From Thermoplasmata archaeon (lineage in GTDB: Archaea; Thermoplasmatota; Thermoplasmata; Lutacidiplasmatales; UBA184), in assembly GCA_027306505.1 (NCBI GenBank), contig DAHUZP010000069.1:1-38760 (forward strand): a DNA stretch of 38,760 nucleotides, written 5' to 3'. Numbering within the stretch: the first letter of the stretch is position 1; each line of letters opens with the position of its first letter. Made by a program: the position numbers and the translations under genes. The notes under the pieces were generated by a model. The model ran no database searches. It was not told the DNA's origin and was given only the letters and a program-made list of their open reading frames with translations. This document shows positions 1-7,744 of this stretch, in pieces.

Positions 1-2
1 GC

Positions 3-1145
3 TTCCTCCTCTTCGACACGACGAACTTCTTCGCCTACCACCAGGGCGGGCAGCTCTGGAGGAGGGCCCACGGGAAGGAGAAGCGCTACGACAAGCTCCA
101 CGTCGGGCTCGGGATGGTCACCCTGGGGAACCTCCCCTGCCTGACGGAGGTCTACCCGGCCAACGAAGCCGATCCCAAGGTCTTCGCTCGGGTGTTCGAC
201 ACCCTCGTGAAGCGTCTGGTGGACCTCGACGTGGCCACGAAGAAGCTCATCATGGTCTTCGACCGGGGGATCAACTCCGAGGCCAACTTCGCGCTCGTCA
301 CCGGCGCGATGCACGTGATCGCCGCGCTCAACCGCTCCCATGCCCGCAAGCTCTTCGAGGTCCCCCTGGAGAGGTTCCGTGAGGTGTCGAAGGACCGCGA
401 GGAGAGGCCGATCCGGGGGCTCGCCACATTCTGGGAGGGGTTCGGGCAGGAATGGAGGGTGCTGGTGGTCTACCGCAAGGCGGAGGCGGAGCACGACCGG
501 AAGACCTGGGAGGAGATCCGGGCCCGGGTCCTGGCCGGGGGGGAGGAGCTGAGGAAGGCCCCGGCGCGGCAGGAGAAGGGGCTCTGGCGGAGGCTCTCGG
601 AGCTCATCCCGAGGGACTACTCCTCGGAGTTAGAGGTGAGGGTCGAGGAGGTCCCGGTGATGAGGAAGGGGAAGCCGGCGAAGGGGTACCTCCCGACAGT
701 GCGGGTCGACGAGGGGGCGGAGGCGCGCCTCCTGGCCTCCTTCGGGAAGGCGGCGCTGATCACAGACCTCCCGGCCGAGGAGCTCTCGGATGCCGAGCTG
801 GTGGAGGGGATGACCGCACGAGCCCAGATCGAGGAGGACTTCCGGTGGCTGAAGGACCGGCACGTGGTGTCGGTCAAACCGTTCTACCTCTGGCACGACG
901 CGACGGTGCCCGGCCACCTCTTCCTGTGCGTGATGGGGCTGCTGTTGCTCCGCTACCTCCAGTGGGAGCTGCGGGAGCTGAACATGTCTATGCCGAGGCT
1001 GGTGGAGCTCTTGGAGCGGATCCGGGTGGTCCTCGTGAGAGCCCAGGACGGCTCGCCGAAGATGGTCCTGGAGCAGATGGATCGGGAAGAGGCCCTGGTG
1101 TTCTCGAAGCTGAACCTGGGGCGGTTCATCCCCTCGGTGGCGTGA
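3..1145 (+). CDS. IS1634-like transposase, 5' end outside the window
   Basis: DDE-type transposase of an IS1634-like insertion sequence. The frame is open from base 3, so the ATG at 114 is internal and the N-terminus lies outside the window. Three acidic positions fit the family's catalytic triad: Asp in FDTTNFF at the left edge, Asp in MVFDRGINS (about base 260) and Glu in AQIEEDFRWLKD (about base 830). The C-terminal helical region after the Glu (VKPFYLWHDATVPGH, then a Leu-rich stretch) is typical of IS1634 proteins. The frame ends at TGA 1143-1145. The right end of the element was not delimited, because its left inverted repeat is off the window; it should lie before about 1220, where unrelated coding-like sequence begins. 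Family assignment is from motif recognition. Confidence 0.85.
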   Translation, partial: FLLFDTTNFFAYHQGGQLWRRAHGKEKRYDKLHVGLGMVTLGNLPCLTEVYPANEADPKVFARVFDTLVKRLVDLDVATKKLIMVFDRGINSEANFALVTGAMHVIAALNRSHARKLFEVPLERFREVSKDREERPIRGLATFWEGFGQEWRVLVVYRKAEAEHDRKTWEEIRARVLAGGEELRKAPARQEKGLWRRLSELIPRDYSSELEVRVEEVPVMRKGKPAKGYLPTVRVDEGAEARLLASFGKAALITDLPAEELSDAELVEGMTARAQIEEDFRWLKDRHVVSVKPFYLWHDATVPGHLFLCVMGLLLLRYLQWELRELNMSMPRLVELLERIRVVLVRAQDGSPKMVLEQMDREEALVFSKLNLGRFIPSVA

Positions 1146-1219
1146 GAGGTTCTCCTCGAGAGGCCGAGGGTACCGGCGTACAGGTGCTACACCGTCCCTG
1201 TCGGAGATTCACCCCGGCT

Positions 1220-1300
1220 GTCCAGGTCGAGCTCAGGGTGCGGAAAGTAGGTTCGAAGGCCCCCGCGACCCCGAAGACGCCCGCCCCGGCGAAGAAGTGA
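1220..1300 (+). pseudogene. 3' tail of a gene broken by the upstream IS
   Basis: The last 26 codons before TGA 1298-1300 look coding: strong G/C at third positions and a Lys/Ala/Pro tail (KAPATPKTPAPAKK) of the kind that ends many archaeal proteins. Nothing upstream in this frame looks like protein, because it runs antisense-like through the transposase. The likely reading is the 3' remnant of a gene whose body was separated by insertion of the IS1634-like element. The product cannot be recognised from 26 residues. Confidence 0.35.
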
Positions 1301-1309
1301 GGCCCCGGT

Positions 1310-1786
1310 TCACCCGGGCCCCCCCACCCCCCCAAGCAAGCCGCGGTCCAGCACGGTCTCCGCGAGCTCGATCACCTGGGGGAGGGTGAGCCTGCGGGGC
1401 TCTACCGGGAACCGCTCGCCCATGGGGTTCATGCGGGACCCCTCCATCAGGACCGCACCCCAGGCGGCCTCGATCGCCCCTTGGGCATACTCTCCCGCCC
1501 GGTCCCCCGTCAGCACCACGAGGCGGCGGGGGGGCGTGCGTCGCTTCGCGATCTCCAGGAGGATGAGCACGGCCCCCAACGGTCTCACGTCGACGATCAC
1601 CCGGTCCGTGAGCATCGAGCGGATCTCGGTCCGGATCGCCGTCTCCTCTCCCCGCGTGATCCGCATCCTTCGGACCAGTCCCCGGTTCTCCGGTAGCTTC
1701 TCCTCGGACTCGTCGCTCAAGGATAAGCCGTGGGCGTACTCCTGGCAGGCCGCCACCAGCTGGGGATCCAGCACGGGCCCGAACAT
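1310..1786 (-). CDS. Hypothetical protein downstream of the DUF2400 gene
   Basis: A 158-residue protein I do not recognise. The ATG at 1786 is chosen because GGAGG sits just upstream (GGAGGCTGACC then ATG) and because it lies 2 nt after the stop of the DUF2400 gene, which implies a two-gene operon and translational coupling. The N-terminal third is acidic and charged. The middle (IVDVRPLGAVLILLEIAKRR, then RRLVVLTGD) alternates beta-like and helical stretches and could be a small alpha/beta domain. There is no signal peptide, membrane segment or obvious metal motif. The C-terminus is Gly-rich. Neighbourhood suggests a role with the DUF2400 protein, but this is inference. Confidence 0.65.
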   Translation of the reverse strand: MFGPVLDPQLVAACQEYAHGLSLSDESEEKLPENRGLVRRMRITRGEETAIRTEIRSMLTDRVIVDVRPLGAVLILLEIAKRRTPPRRLVVLTGDRAGEYAQGAIEAAWGAVLMEGSRMNPMGERFPVEPRRLTLPQVIELAETVLDRGLLGGVGGPG

Positions 1787-1788
1787 GG

Positions 1789-2853
1789 TCAGCCTCCCCC
1801 CCTTCTCGCCCGAGAGGGCGGGGCGGACGAGGACGCGCGAGCCTCGGGGTCCCGCCGACGAGAGGGCCTGACTGGGGGGGTGCGGTCGCCCCGAACGAGA
1901 GGCGCCGCCGTCATGGCGACACCGGAAGATGCGATGGGACGTAGAGAGTGACCCTTCCACAGGTCACAGTCGGTACGCACCTCGCAGGGGGCGCAGACCG
2001 CGGGGTCCCTCCTCTTCGGACAGTCCCCGGAGATCCCCGTGTGGGCCAGGACGAAATCGAACTTCACCGGATCGGTCGCGTCGAACATGCGAAGACGGTC
2101 GGTGATCTCCACGACAGTGGGCCAGGTCCGGCTCCGCCGACGGGTCAGCCCGATATGGTAGGCGATCCAATAGACGTGCGTGTCCAGCGGGACCTGCAGG
2201 AGCGACGAATCGACCTTCGTCCAGAGCCCAAGATCGGGGTAGGCCCGGCGGACCATCCATCGGACGAAGAGGCAGGCTCGCTTGCAGGCCGGGTGTCCAA
2301 GGGCGAAGGGGGTGGGGAAGAGCGCGAGATAGCCCGGCGGAGGCTCGAAGACCGTGGGAGATCGATCGTGCGAGCCCCAGCGCAGGGCCTCTGACAGGGC
2401 GTGGAGACCGGAGGCGAAGCGCGCCCCCGCTTCAGCTCCTGGCCCCGCGGTCGCGAGCCCTGTAAGGAACACCTCCTCGAGCCCACCCGGGTAGCGCCGG
2501 TAGATCTCCTGGAGACGGACGCAGAGGAAGCCCATCTGGTCCGCCCGGATCCACCGGTGCTTCCAGGGATGCAGCTCCATCCGCCAACGATGGGAAGGGA
2601 ACCTCTCGACGTAGCGCCCCGGGTCTCCGTCCATCCTCTCCAAAAGGGAAGTGAGCGCATGTCGGATGGATCGGACGTTCCCCACCGCGAGGGTGGAGGC
2701 GAGCACGCCCGCGATCTCGGAGGCTCTGCGGTCCGGCGAGAAGGGTCGGACCAAGGAGAGCGGGTCCTCCGGGAGGGAGCGGTCGAAAGGGAAGCGCGAG
2801 CTGAGAAGGTCGAGGTGGTCGCCGAGCCGAGAGCGGGGGGAGCGACGGCTCAC
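1789..2853 (-). CDS. DUF2400 / TIGR02757 family HhH-GPD-like Fe-S protein
   Basis: A 354-residue member of the TIGR02757 (DUF2400) family, whose members share the endonuclease III-like helix-hairpin-helix fold; their reaction is not established. Recognisable family stretches are ACKRACLFVRWMVRR, then LGLWTKVDSSLLQVPLDTHV, then ITDRLRMFDATDPVKFDFVL. Near the C-terminus four cysteines are spaced C-x8-C-x2-C-x5-C (from DCPKRRDPAVCAPC on), close to the [4Fe-4S] loop of endonuclease III. After it comes a basic, low-complexity tail of about 55 residues. The start is set at GTG 2853 because a TATA-like GTTATC lies 26 bp upstream. Upstream in-frame sequence is antisense to the GNAT gene and not protein-like. 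It is followed after 2 nt by the gene at 1310-1786. Confidence 0.85.
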   Translation of the reverse strand: MSRRSPRSRLGDHLDLLSSRFPFDRSLPEDPLSLVRPFSPDRRASEIAGVLASTLAVGNVRSIRHALTSLLERMDGDPGRYVERFPSHRWRMELHPWKHRWIRADQMGFLCVRLQEIYRRYPGGLEEVFLTGLATAGPGAEAGARFASGLHALSEALRWGSHDRSPTVFEPPPGYLALFPTPFALGHPACKRACLFVRWMVRRAYPDLGLWTKVDSSLLQVPLDTHVYWIAYHIGLTRRRSRTWPTVVEITDRLRMFDATDPVKFDFVLAHTGISGDCPKRRDPAVCAPCEVRTDCDLWKGHSLRPIASSGVAMTAAPLVRGDRTPPVRPSRRRDPEARASSSAPPSRARRGGG

Positions 2854-2875
2854 GCCCTTCCCAGGACGGAGGGAT

Positions 2876-2884
2876 GCGATAACC
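2876..2884 (-). promoter_or_regulatory. TATA-like box for the DUF2400 gene
   Basis: GGTTATCGC on the minus strand, centred about 26-27 bp before GTG 2853. This is the spacing expected for a leaderless archaeal transcript and is the main reason for choosing that start codon. Confidence 0.5.
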
Positions 2885-2937
2885 CTGCGGTCGGGTCCTC
2901 CAGCAACCCGATGTAGGACCATCGGGTCTAGCCGGAC

Positions 2938-3762
2938 GTGCCGAAGGACGGTCCCGCGCTCCGTGTCGCCGAGGGGCTGCTCCGCCGTGAGCTGGAGGAG
3001 CTCGCCCGTGACGATAGGATCGCCCACGCTTTCGCCCTCTACGACATGGAACACTTCCCGGAGAAGGTCCGGTTCGTGAGCCTGCGTCGGGACGGCCGCC
3101 CGGTCGCCTACCTGCTCATCTGGTACGGGGACCCGTCGAAGCCGGTCGTCCATTGGGCGGGAGGGACCGAGTCCCTGCCGCTCAGCATGGCGTTGCCCAA
3201 GCCTCCCTTCGTCGCCCTCGTTCCCCCGGAGGTGATCGCCGGGGTGAGCTGGCCACCGCCCGGACGCAGCTTCCCCCTGGAGCTTTGGGCCCGCTCGCAA
3301 CGAGGTGCTCCGACCGACAAGGTCACGAGCTCGAAGGGCGATCCCACGACCCGTCGATTGATGGCGAAGGACCGGCCACTCCTGCACAGGTTCGCCGCCC
3401 GGCACAGGGCGGACCCCCCTCTCGCCGCCCTGGGAGAGGCCGACCTGGAGCGGGTCCGCCTCTACGGGACCATCGTCGAGCGGGAAGGCCTCTCGACCTT
3501 GGTCGCGGTGGCCCGCACCTTGGCCGAGCTCCCGGAGGTATGGATCGTAGGAGGGGTCTACACCGAGCCGGAGGAACGAGGAAGGGGGCACGGTCGCCGG
3601 GTGACCGGAGGCCTCGCCGACGAAGCGCATCTTTCCGGGGCGGACTGCGCCTTGTACGTGAGGGCGGACAACCAGCCCGCCCTCTCGGTCTACCGGTCCC
3701 TGGGGTTCCGGCGGATCGCGGTTCGACAGTGGGTCGACGCGGGAGGAGGCCCTCCTCCCTGA
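2938..3762 (+). CDS. GNAT-family N-acetyltransferase
   Basis: A 274-residue cytosolic protein with a C-terminal GNAT (FR47-like) acetyltransferase domain. Motif A, the acetyl-CoA pyrophosphate loop, is seen as VWIVGGVYTEPEERGRGHGR (about residues 199-218; R/Q-x-x-G-x-G/A pattern met by RGRGHG). It is followed by the usual ALYVRADNQPALSVYRSLGF (motif B: Asn, then Tyr-x-x-x-Gly-Phe). The N-terminal 130 residues form a separate, poorly conserved half, as in double-lobed GNAT proteins. The acceptor is unknown. GTG 2938 is the first usable start after the divergent DUF2400 promoter region. The gene ends at TGA 3762, 40 bp before the box of the polymerase gene. Confidence 0.85.
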   Translation: MPKDGPALRVAEGLLRRELEELARDDRIAHAFALYDMEHFPEKVRFVSLRRDGRPVAYLLIWYGDPSKPVVHWAGGTESLPLSMALPKPPFVALVPPEVIAGVSWPPPGRSFPLELWARSQRGAPTDKVTSSKGDPTTRRLMAKDRPLLHRFAARHRADPPLAALGEADLERVRLYGTIVEREGLSTLVAVARTLAELPEVWIVGGVYTEPEERGRGHGRRVTGGLADEAHLSGADCALYVRADNQPALSVYRSLGFRRIAVRQWVDAGGGPPP

Positions 3763-3801
3763 AGGTATGGAGGAGGCCCCTGGGGACCCCGGGTCGGCCG
3801 C

Positions 3802-3810
3802 CCTTTAAGC
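3802..3810 (+). promoter_or_regulatory. TATA-like box for the family X polymerase gene
   Basis: CCTTTAAGC centred near 3806. A transcription start about 26 bp later falls on GTG 3831, not on ATG 3819, so it argues for a leaderless GTG start. Confidence 0.55.
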
Positions 3811-3830
3811 CGCTCTGGATGCCCATCTCC

Positions 3831-5549
3831 GTGCCCAACGAAGAGATCGCCCGGATCTTCCTGGACATCGCGGACCTGCTCGACCTCGAAGGGGCCAAGT
3901 TCAAGCCGGAAAGCTACCGGCGAGCCGCCCGTGCGCTCTCCCAGCTCCCCGAGGACGTGGGGGACCTGGTCCGCTCCGGAAGGGTCCGGGAGGTCCCCGG
4001 CATCGGTGAGGCGCTCGCGGAGAAGGTTCGAGAGTTCGTGAACACGGGAGAGGTGCCCTACCTGCTCCGTCTCCGGGAGAAGTGGCCTCCGGGGCTCCTC
4101 GAGATCATGCGGCTCGAGGGGGTGGGGCCGAAGACCACGCGACGGTTCTTCCTCGAGTTCGAGGTCACCGGTCCGGAAGACCTGGAGCGGCTGATCCAAG
4201 AGGGGAAGCTTCGCGGGGTCTCCGGGTTCGGTGACCGCAAGATCGAGCTCCTGAAGAAGGCCCTCACCCGGGGGACCCCGGCCCTCGGCGCCTCTTCCGA
4301 CGGACGGCTCCCGCTGCCCCAGGCCCAGGAACGAGCCGACGAGCTGCTCCAGGCCCTTCACGACGCGAAGGCGCCCATCGACCGCTGCATCTTCGCCGGG
4401 AGCCTACGGCGCCGGAGGGAGACCGTGGGAGACCTCGACCTTCTCGCCGCGTCCTCGACGCCTCGAGAGGTCATGGACCTCTTCGTGCACCTGCCGGAAG
4501 TGGAGGAGGTGCTGCTCTCGGGCGAGACGAAGTCCACCGTGAGGCTCCGAGGAGGGCTGCAGGTGGACCTACGGGTCGTCCCGATCGAGGCCTTCGGAGC
4601 GGCCCTGCAGTACTTTACCGGGTCGAAGGACCACAACGTACGACTGCGCTCCCTCGCGATCAAGAAGGGCTACCGCCTCAACGAGTATGGGCTCACCCGA
4701 GGCGAACAGCTCCTCCCGATGCCCAGAGAGGAGGAGGTCTACGCCGCGCTGGGGCTCGCCTGGGTCCCGCCGGAGATGAGGGAGGACCAGGGAGAGATCG
4801 GGGCCTCGGCCTTGGGGCCCATGCCGCCCGTCGTCCAGGACCGCGACCTCCGGGGCGAGATGCACATCCACGTCCCCTCCTCGATCGGCGCGGAGGACGT
4901 GGAGACCTGGGTCCCCATCCTTCGTCGCATGGGACTGACCTACGCCGGTTTCGTCGTGCGGTCTCAGGAGCTCGCCCTGGATTCCCCGGAGTGGTCAGCG
5001 CTGCGAGCGGCACTTCCCCGAGAGCTCGAGGGCGTCCGGGTGCTCCTGGGGGCCGAGGTGGCCCTCGGGACGAGCGGATGGCCCACGGCGCCCGCCGGTG
5101 CGGACTTCCTGGTGGGGAGGCTCCCCCCGCGGGCGGTCTCGGACCCCGAGGCCTGGATCCGGCAGGTCCGCCGTTCTGCTCCCGACCTGCCATCGTTCCT
5201 GGGCCACCTCGGTGCAGAGGACCTCGAGATGGCGCATCTCACCTGGAAGCACCTGGTCGATGGCAGCGGCCCGGCCGGAGTGTTGGAGGTGGCCGTGTCG
5301 CACGAGAAGGTCGTCACGGAGACCCCTTGGGTCCGCGAAGCGGCGAAAGGCTCGACCGAGCTTGCCCTCTCCGGCTGGCCGCGGCTCCCCGAAGAGCTGC
5401 CGCGATTGCTGCTAGCGAGCGGCGTCGCACGGCGGGGGTGGACCCTCAAGGAGCAGGTCTGGAACGCCCGTCCCGAGCCGGTCCGGTGGACCTCGCCTGA
5501 GGAACCGGCAGATTCACGCCGAGGTCCCAACGGGGGAGCCAAGCGATGA
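3831..5549 (+). CDS. polX: DNA polymerase X with a degenerate C-terminal PHP domain
   Basis: A 572-residue family X DNA polymerase, the gap-filling repair type. The N-terminal 8-kDa-like domain starts PNEEIARIFLDIADLL, the family's usual beginning, which supports GTG 3831 (ATG 3819 is an alternative four codons upstream). Helix-hairpin-helix motifs follow (VPGIGEAL, LEGVGPKT, VSGFGDRK). The catalytic palm is intact: GSLRRRRETVGDLDLL (about residue 190) with the first two Asp, then VDLRVV with the third, then LQYFTGSKDHNVRLR. The C-terminal PHP region (from about residue 335) keeps the first HxH (EMHIHV) and the Glu of LLGAEV. It has lost Asp of SDG, the TDH motif (now FVVRSQ), the SxH motif and the NTDAH motif, although the family ending ARRGWTLKEQVWN remains. 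So polymerase activity is expected, but PHP nuclease activity is not. ATGA overlap with the HAD gene. Confidence 0.93.
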   Translation: MPNEEIARIFLDIADLLDLEGAKFKPESYRRAARALSQLPEDVGDLVRSGRVREVPGIGEALAEKVREFVNTGEVPYLLRLREKWPPGLLEIMRLEGVGPKTTRRFFLEFEVTGPEDLERLIQEGKLRGVSGFGDRKIELLKKALTRGTPALGASSDGRLPLPQAQERADELLQALHDAKAPIDRCIFAGSLRRRRETVGDLDLLAASSTPREVMDLFVHLPEVEEVLLSGETKSTVRLRGGLQVDLRVVPIEAFGAALQYFTGSKDHNVRLRSLAIKKGYRLNEYGLTRGEQLLPMPREEEVYAALGLAWVPPEMREDQGEIGASALGPMPPVVQDRDLRGEMHIHVPSSIGAEDVETWVPILRRMGLTYAGFVVRSQELALDSPEWSALRAALPRELEGVRVLLGAEVALGTSGWPTAPAGADFLVGRLPPRAVSDPEAWIRQVRRSAPDLPSFLGHLGAEDLEMAHLTWKHLVDGSGPAGVLEVAVSHEKVVTETPWVREAAKGSTELALSGWPRLPEELPRLLLASGVARRGWTLKEQVWNARPEPVRWTSPEEPADSRRGPNGGAKR

Positions 5550-6226
5550 GCCCTCCACCCCGCCGGAAGGGCACGCGGGACGTTCGAGCCCTCACGCGGA
5601 ACCCACCCCTGGGGAAGGCCAAGGTGGTGGTCTTCGACGTGGGGGGGGTCCTGATCCGGTGGGACGACCGCTGGGTCATGGACGACGCGGCCCGTGCCCT
5701 AGGCGTGCCGCCGCGCCGACTCCACGAGCTCCTACACCCCTACCGCCCGATCCTCCAAGCCGGTCGCATCGGCATCCAGGGGTTCTGGGACCTCATCTCC
5801 AAAGACCTGGGACGCCCGGTCCCTCGAGAGGTCCGTGAGCTCTGGTGGCGCGCCCTGGAGGAGCGGGCGCGTCCTCGCATCGAGGTCATCACCTGGGCGG
5901 ATCAGCTGCGGCGGCAAGGCCTTCGGACCTCCATCCTCTCCAACACGGACCCGTCCCACCGTCGCTACTTCTCCCGGCCCTGGAGCCGCGGCTTCTCGCC
6001 GCGACTCGTGTCCTACGAACTGGGGGCGGTGAAGCCGGACCCGCAGGCGTTCCGTCAGGCGGAGCGGCGGCTCGGTGTCGATGGACGGTCGATCTGCTTG
6101 CTCGACGATGTAGGGAAGAACGTCCTCGCCGCGCGGCGGGCCGGCTGGAACGCGCACCTCTTCACCGGGGTCACAGGTGCCCGTCGGTACCTCGAGCGCC
6201 TGGGGTGGGTTCAGGGCCGGTCCTGA
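5546..6226 (+). CDS. HAD-superfamily (subclass IA) hydrolase
   Basis: A 226-residue soluble phosphatase-like protein. All HAD motifs are visible: motif I VVVFDVGGVL (nucleophile Asp; Gly where many phosphatases have the acid/base Asp, as in epoxide-hydrolase/YihX-like HAD-IA proteins), motif II SNTD, the Lys of GAVKPDPQAF (motif III) and motif IV CLLDDVGKNV. The helical cap lies between about residues 45 and 110. The start ATG overlaps the polymerase stop (ATGA), so the two genes are translationally coupled. Substrate unknown; dephosphorylation of a nucleotide or sugar phosphate is a family-level guess. Confidence 0.88.
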   Translation: MSPPPRRKGTRDVRALTRNPPLGKAKVVVFDVGGVLIRWDDRWVMDDAARALGVPPRRLHELLHPYRPILQAGRIGIQGFWDLISKDLGRPVPREVRELWWRALEERARPRIEVITWADQLRRQGLRTSILSNTDPSHRRYFSRPWSRGFSPRLVSYELGAVKPDPQAFRQAERRLGVDGRSICLLDDVGKNVLAARRAGWNAHLFTGVTGARRYLERLGWVQGRS

Positions 6227-6522
6227 GCCGCAGCGGGGGCGACCTGGGGCCTCCGGTCTCCCCGACCGTCCTCAAGACATCTCACACACCGAGGAAGAAC
6301 GTCTCCAGCATGCTTTCACGCTCGGCCCCTGCGAGGATGGGCCCAGATCCTTCAGGATCCATCGAACCGCTCCCTCTCCCCTCAGAGACGAGACGTCGCC
6401 TGGCGACCTTCGAGGCTCAGGTCGACGGGTGAGCGGACACGGGAAGGGGGTCCGCCCTAGCTCATCCGCCAGGTCCGAAGGCCCTCACCGAGCCCCCCAG
6501 GCCCGCGGGGGATCGGTCAGCG
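6227..6522. other. Intergenic region between the HAD and beta-propeller genes
   Basis: 296 bp between convergent genes. It holds an open 40-codon stretch from ATG 6310 to TGA 6430-6432 on the plus strand, but its third-position G/C bias is weaker than that of neighbouring genes and no ribosome binding site or TATA box fits it. I see no tRNA, repeat or convincing terminator. Confidence 0.4.
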
Positions 6523-7458
6523 TCAGGACCCGCCTGCGTCTCCCAGGACCAGGTCCTCGTGCGGCTCCGGCAAGAAGGCGTGAAGCTGGTGTCGCTTCGC
6601 ATCCACGGTCAAGGTATGGGCACCCGGGGCTGTGGGGTAGGTCTCGAGGTGCCGTACTGGGTCGGTCTCGAACACCTCCACGGTCGCCGGCTCGTCGGTC
6701 GCAGCGTACAGGTGACGGAGCTCCGGGTCCAACCACAGGACATCCGGGGGCCCCGCCAAACGACCGCATCTCTCGACCTTCCCGCTCCCCAGGGTCAGAG
6801 AGAGAAGCGTTCCGTCGTCGCAAGCGCAGTAGAGCAGCTCACCTCTCGGGTCCTGCTCCATGCCATGGGGGCCCTTGGCCGGCATGGGGTAGGTACGGTC
6901 GATGCGGGAGAGGTCGTCGCCCCGTACCGCCAGGATCGAGGCGGGGTCCGCGACATTGACATAGAAACATCCCGTCGGAACATGGTAGGTCGCCCATCTC
7001 GTGCGGCCCGGCGCGGAGAGCCTGCCTACGACCTTCTCCACCCCTAGGTCCACGAAGGTCAACGTGGGCGGGGCGTCCGGAAGCTCGGGGTTCCCAACTC
7101 CCGCGACCATCCAGAGCTTGCGGAGAGGGTCGTAGGCCATCCCATTCGGCCGGGACCCCGTGCGAACCCTGAGGAGCTCCTTCTCGCCCTTCCCGGAGAC
7201 CTGGAAGGCGCTCGCAGTGTCGTCCCCTCGGTTGGAGGTGAAGAGAAGACGGTGTCCGTCGTGGACCCAGACCCCCGCTACCCCATTCAGTCCCCCCAGC
7301 GACCGGACGTACCTCCCTGCTGCCAGGTCGATCACGTCGACGCAGTCGTTCGAGGTGTGGGCGACGTATAGTCGGTCGGTCGACGCATCGACCGCTGCGT
7401 GGTCGAAGCCTCCCCCCGAGGGGTGGTCGGGGAGCGCGATCCGAGCGAGCTCCTTCAG
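6523..7458 (-). CDS. Cytosolic YncE/YVTN-like beta-propeller protein, 5' end frameshifted
   Basis: A protein of about 310 residues made of repeated beta-propeller blades (VDASTDRLYVAHTSNDCVDV, then LWMVAGVGN, then LWLDPELRHLYAATD), as in the YVTN/lactonase-like seven-blade family. No signal peptide is visible, so it is probably cytosolic. The role is unknown. The frame is protein-like up to about 7464 but has no ATG or GTG there. A TATA box at 7533-7540 predicts transcription from about 7510, and ATG 7499 sits just after it in a different frame, running 14 codons to TGA. Adding one G to the run at 7459-7462 would join ATG 7499 to the propeller. So either the gene has a true frameshift, or the assembly lacks one G, or CTG 7458 or GTG 7335 is used. 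Confidence 0.75.
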   Translation of the reverse strand: MKELARIALPDHPSGGGFDHAAVDASTDRLYVAHTSNDCVDVIDLAAGRYVRSLGGLNGVAGVWVHDGHRLLFTSNRGDDTASAFQVSGKGEKELLRVRTGSRPNGMAYDPLRKLWMVAGVGNPELPDAPPTLTFVDLGVEKVVGRLSAPGRTRWATYHVPTGCFYVNVADPASILAVRGDDLSRIDRTYPMPAKGPHGMEQDPRGELLYCACDDGTLLSLTLGSGKVERCGRLAGPPDVLWLDPELRHLYAATDEPATVEVFETDPVRHLETYPTAPGAHTLTVDAKRHQLHAFLPEPHEDLVLGDAGGS

Positions 7459-7532
7459 CCCCGTGCTCGCACCTCCTTCGAAAGCCGCATGTGGACCATG
7501 GGTCGCCTGAGCCCGCCAGACGCTCGCGCCGC

Positions 7533-7540
7533 ATTATATG
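7533..7540 (-). promoter_or_regulatory. TATA box of the beta-propeller gene
   Basis: CATATAAT on the minus strand, one of the best TATA boxes in the window. The predicted transcript begins near 7510, 11 nt before ATG 7499. Confidence 0.55.
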
Positions 7541-7601
7541 GCTCGCGGACCGTCAGCAAGAGGGCCGCGGAGGGCCGGTCCGGCGCCTCTCCAACGCGGA
7601 C

Positions 7602-7700
7602 CTAGGCCTCTCCGCCCCCGCCCTCCATCTCGTGCGCCAGGTCGAGGGCGGTCTGGCGGACGACCGGGGTCGAATGCCAGGCGCGCGGCAGGTCCGTCGC
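7602..7700 (-). pseudogene. Possible gene remnant after nadA
   Basis: An open stretch of 32 codons between TGA 7701-7703 and TAG 7602-7604 with strong third-position G/C bias; it reads DLPRAWHSTPVVRQTALDLA near its middle. It has no start codon and lies in a different frame from nadA. It resembles the C-terminus of a lost gene, but it is short and could be chance. Confidence 0.22.
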
Positions 7701-7706
7701 TCAACG

Positions 7707-7730
7707 CCCTGGGCGCTAGCGCCCCGGGGC
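7707..7730 (-). terminator. Palindrome just downstream of nadA
   Basis: GGGCGCTAGCGCCC (7711-7724) is a perfect 14-bp palindrome, extended by three more pairs after one mismatch, about 20 nt past the nadA stop. It could form an RNA hairpin. There is no T-rich tract, which archaeal terminators usually need, so a terminator role is uncertain. Confidence 0.25.
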
Positions 7731-7744
7731 AAGCTGGCGAACGC

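Noticed and set aside
6310..6432. 40-codon plus-strand frame after the HAD gene
   Set aside because: Third-position G/C bias is weak compared with neighbours and there is no promoter or ribosome binding site at the right distance; left as intergenic.
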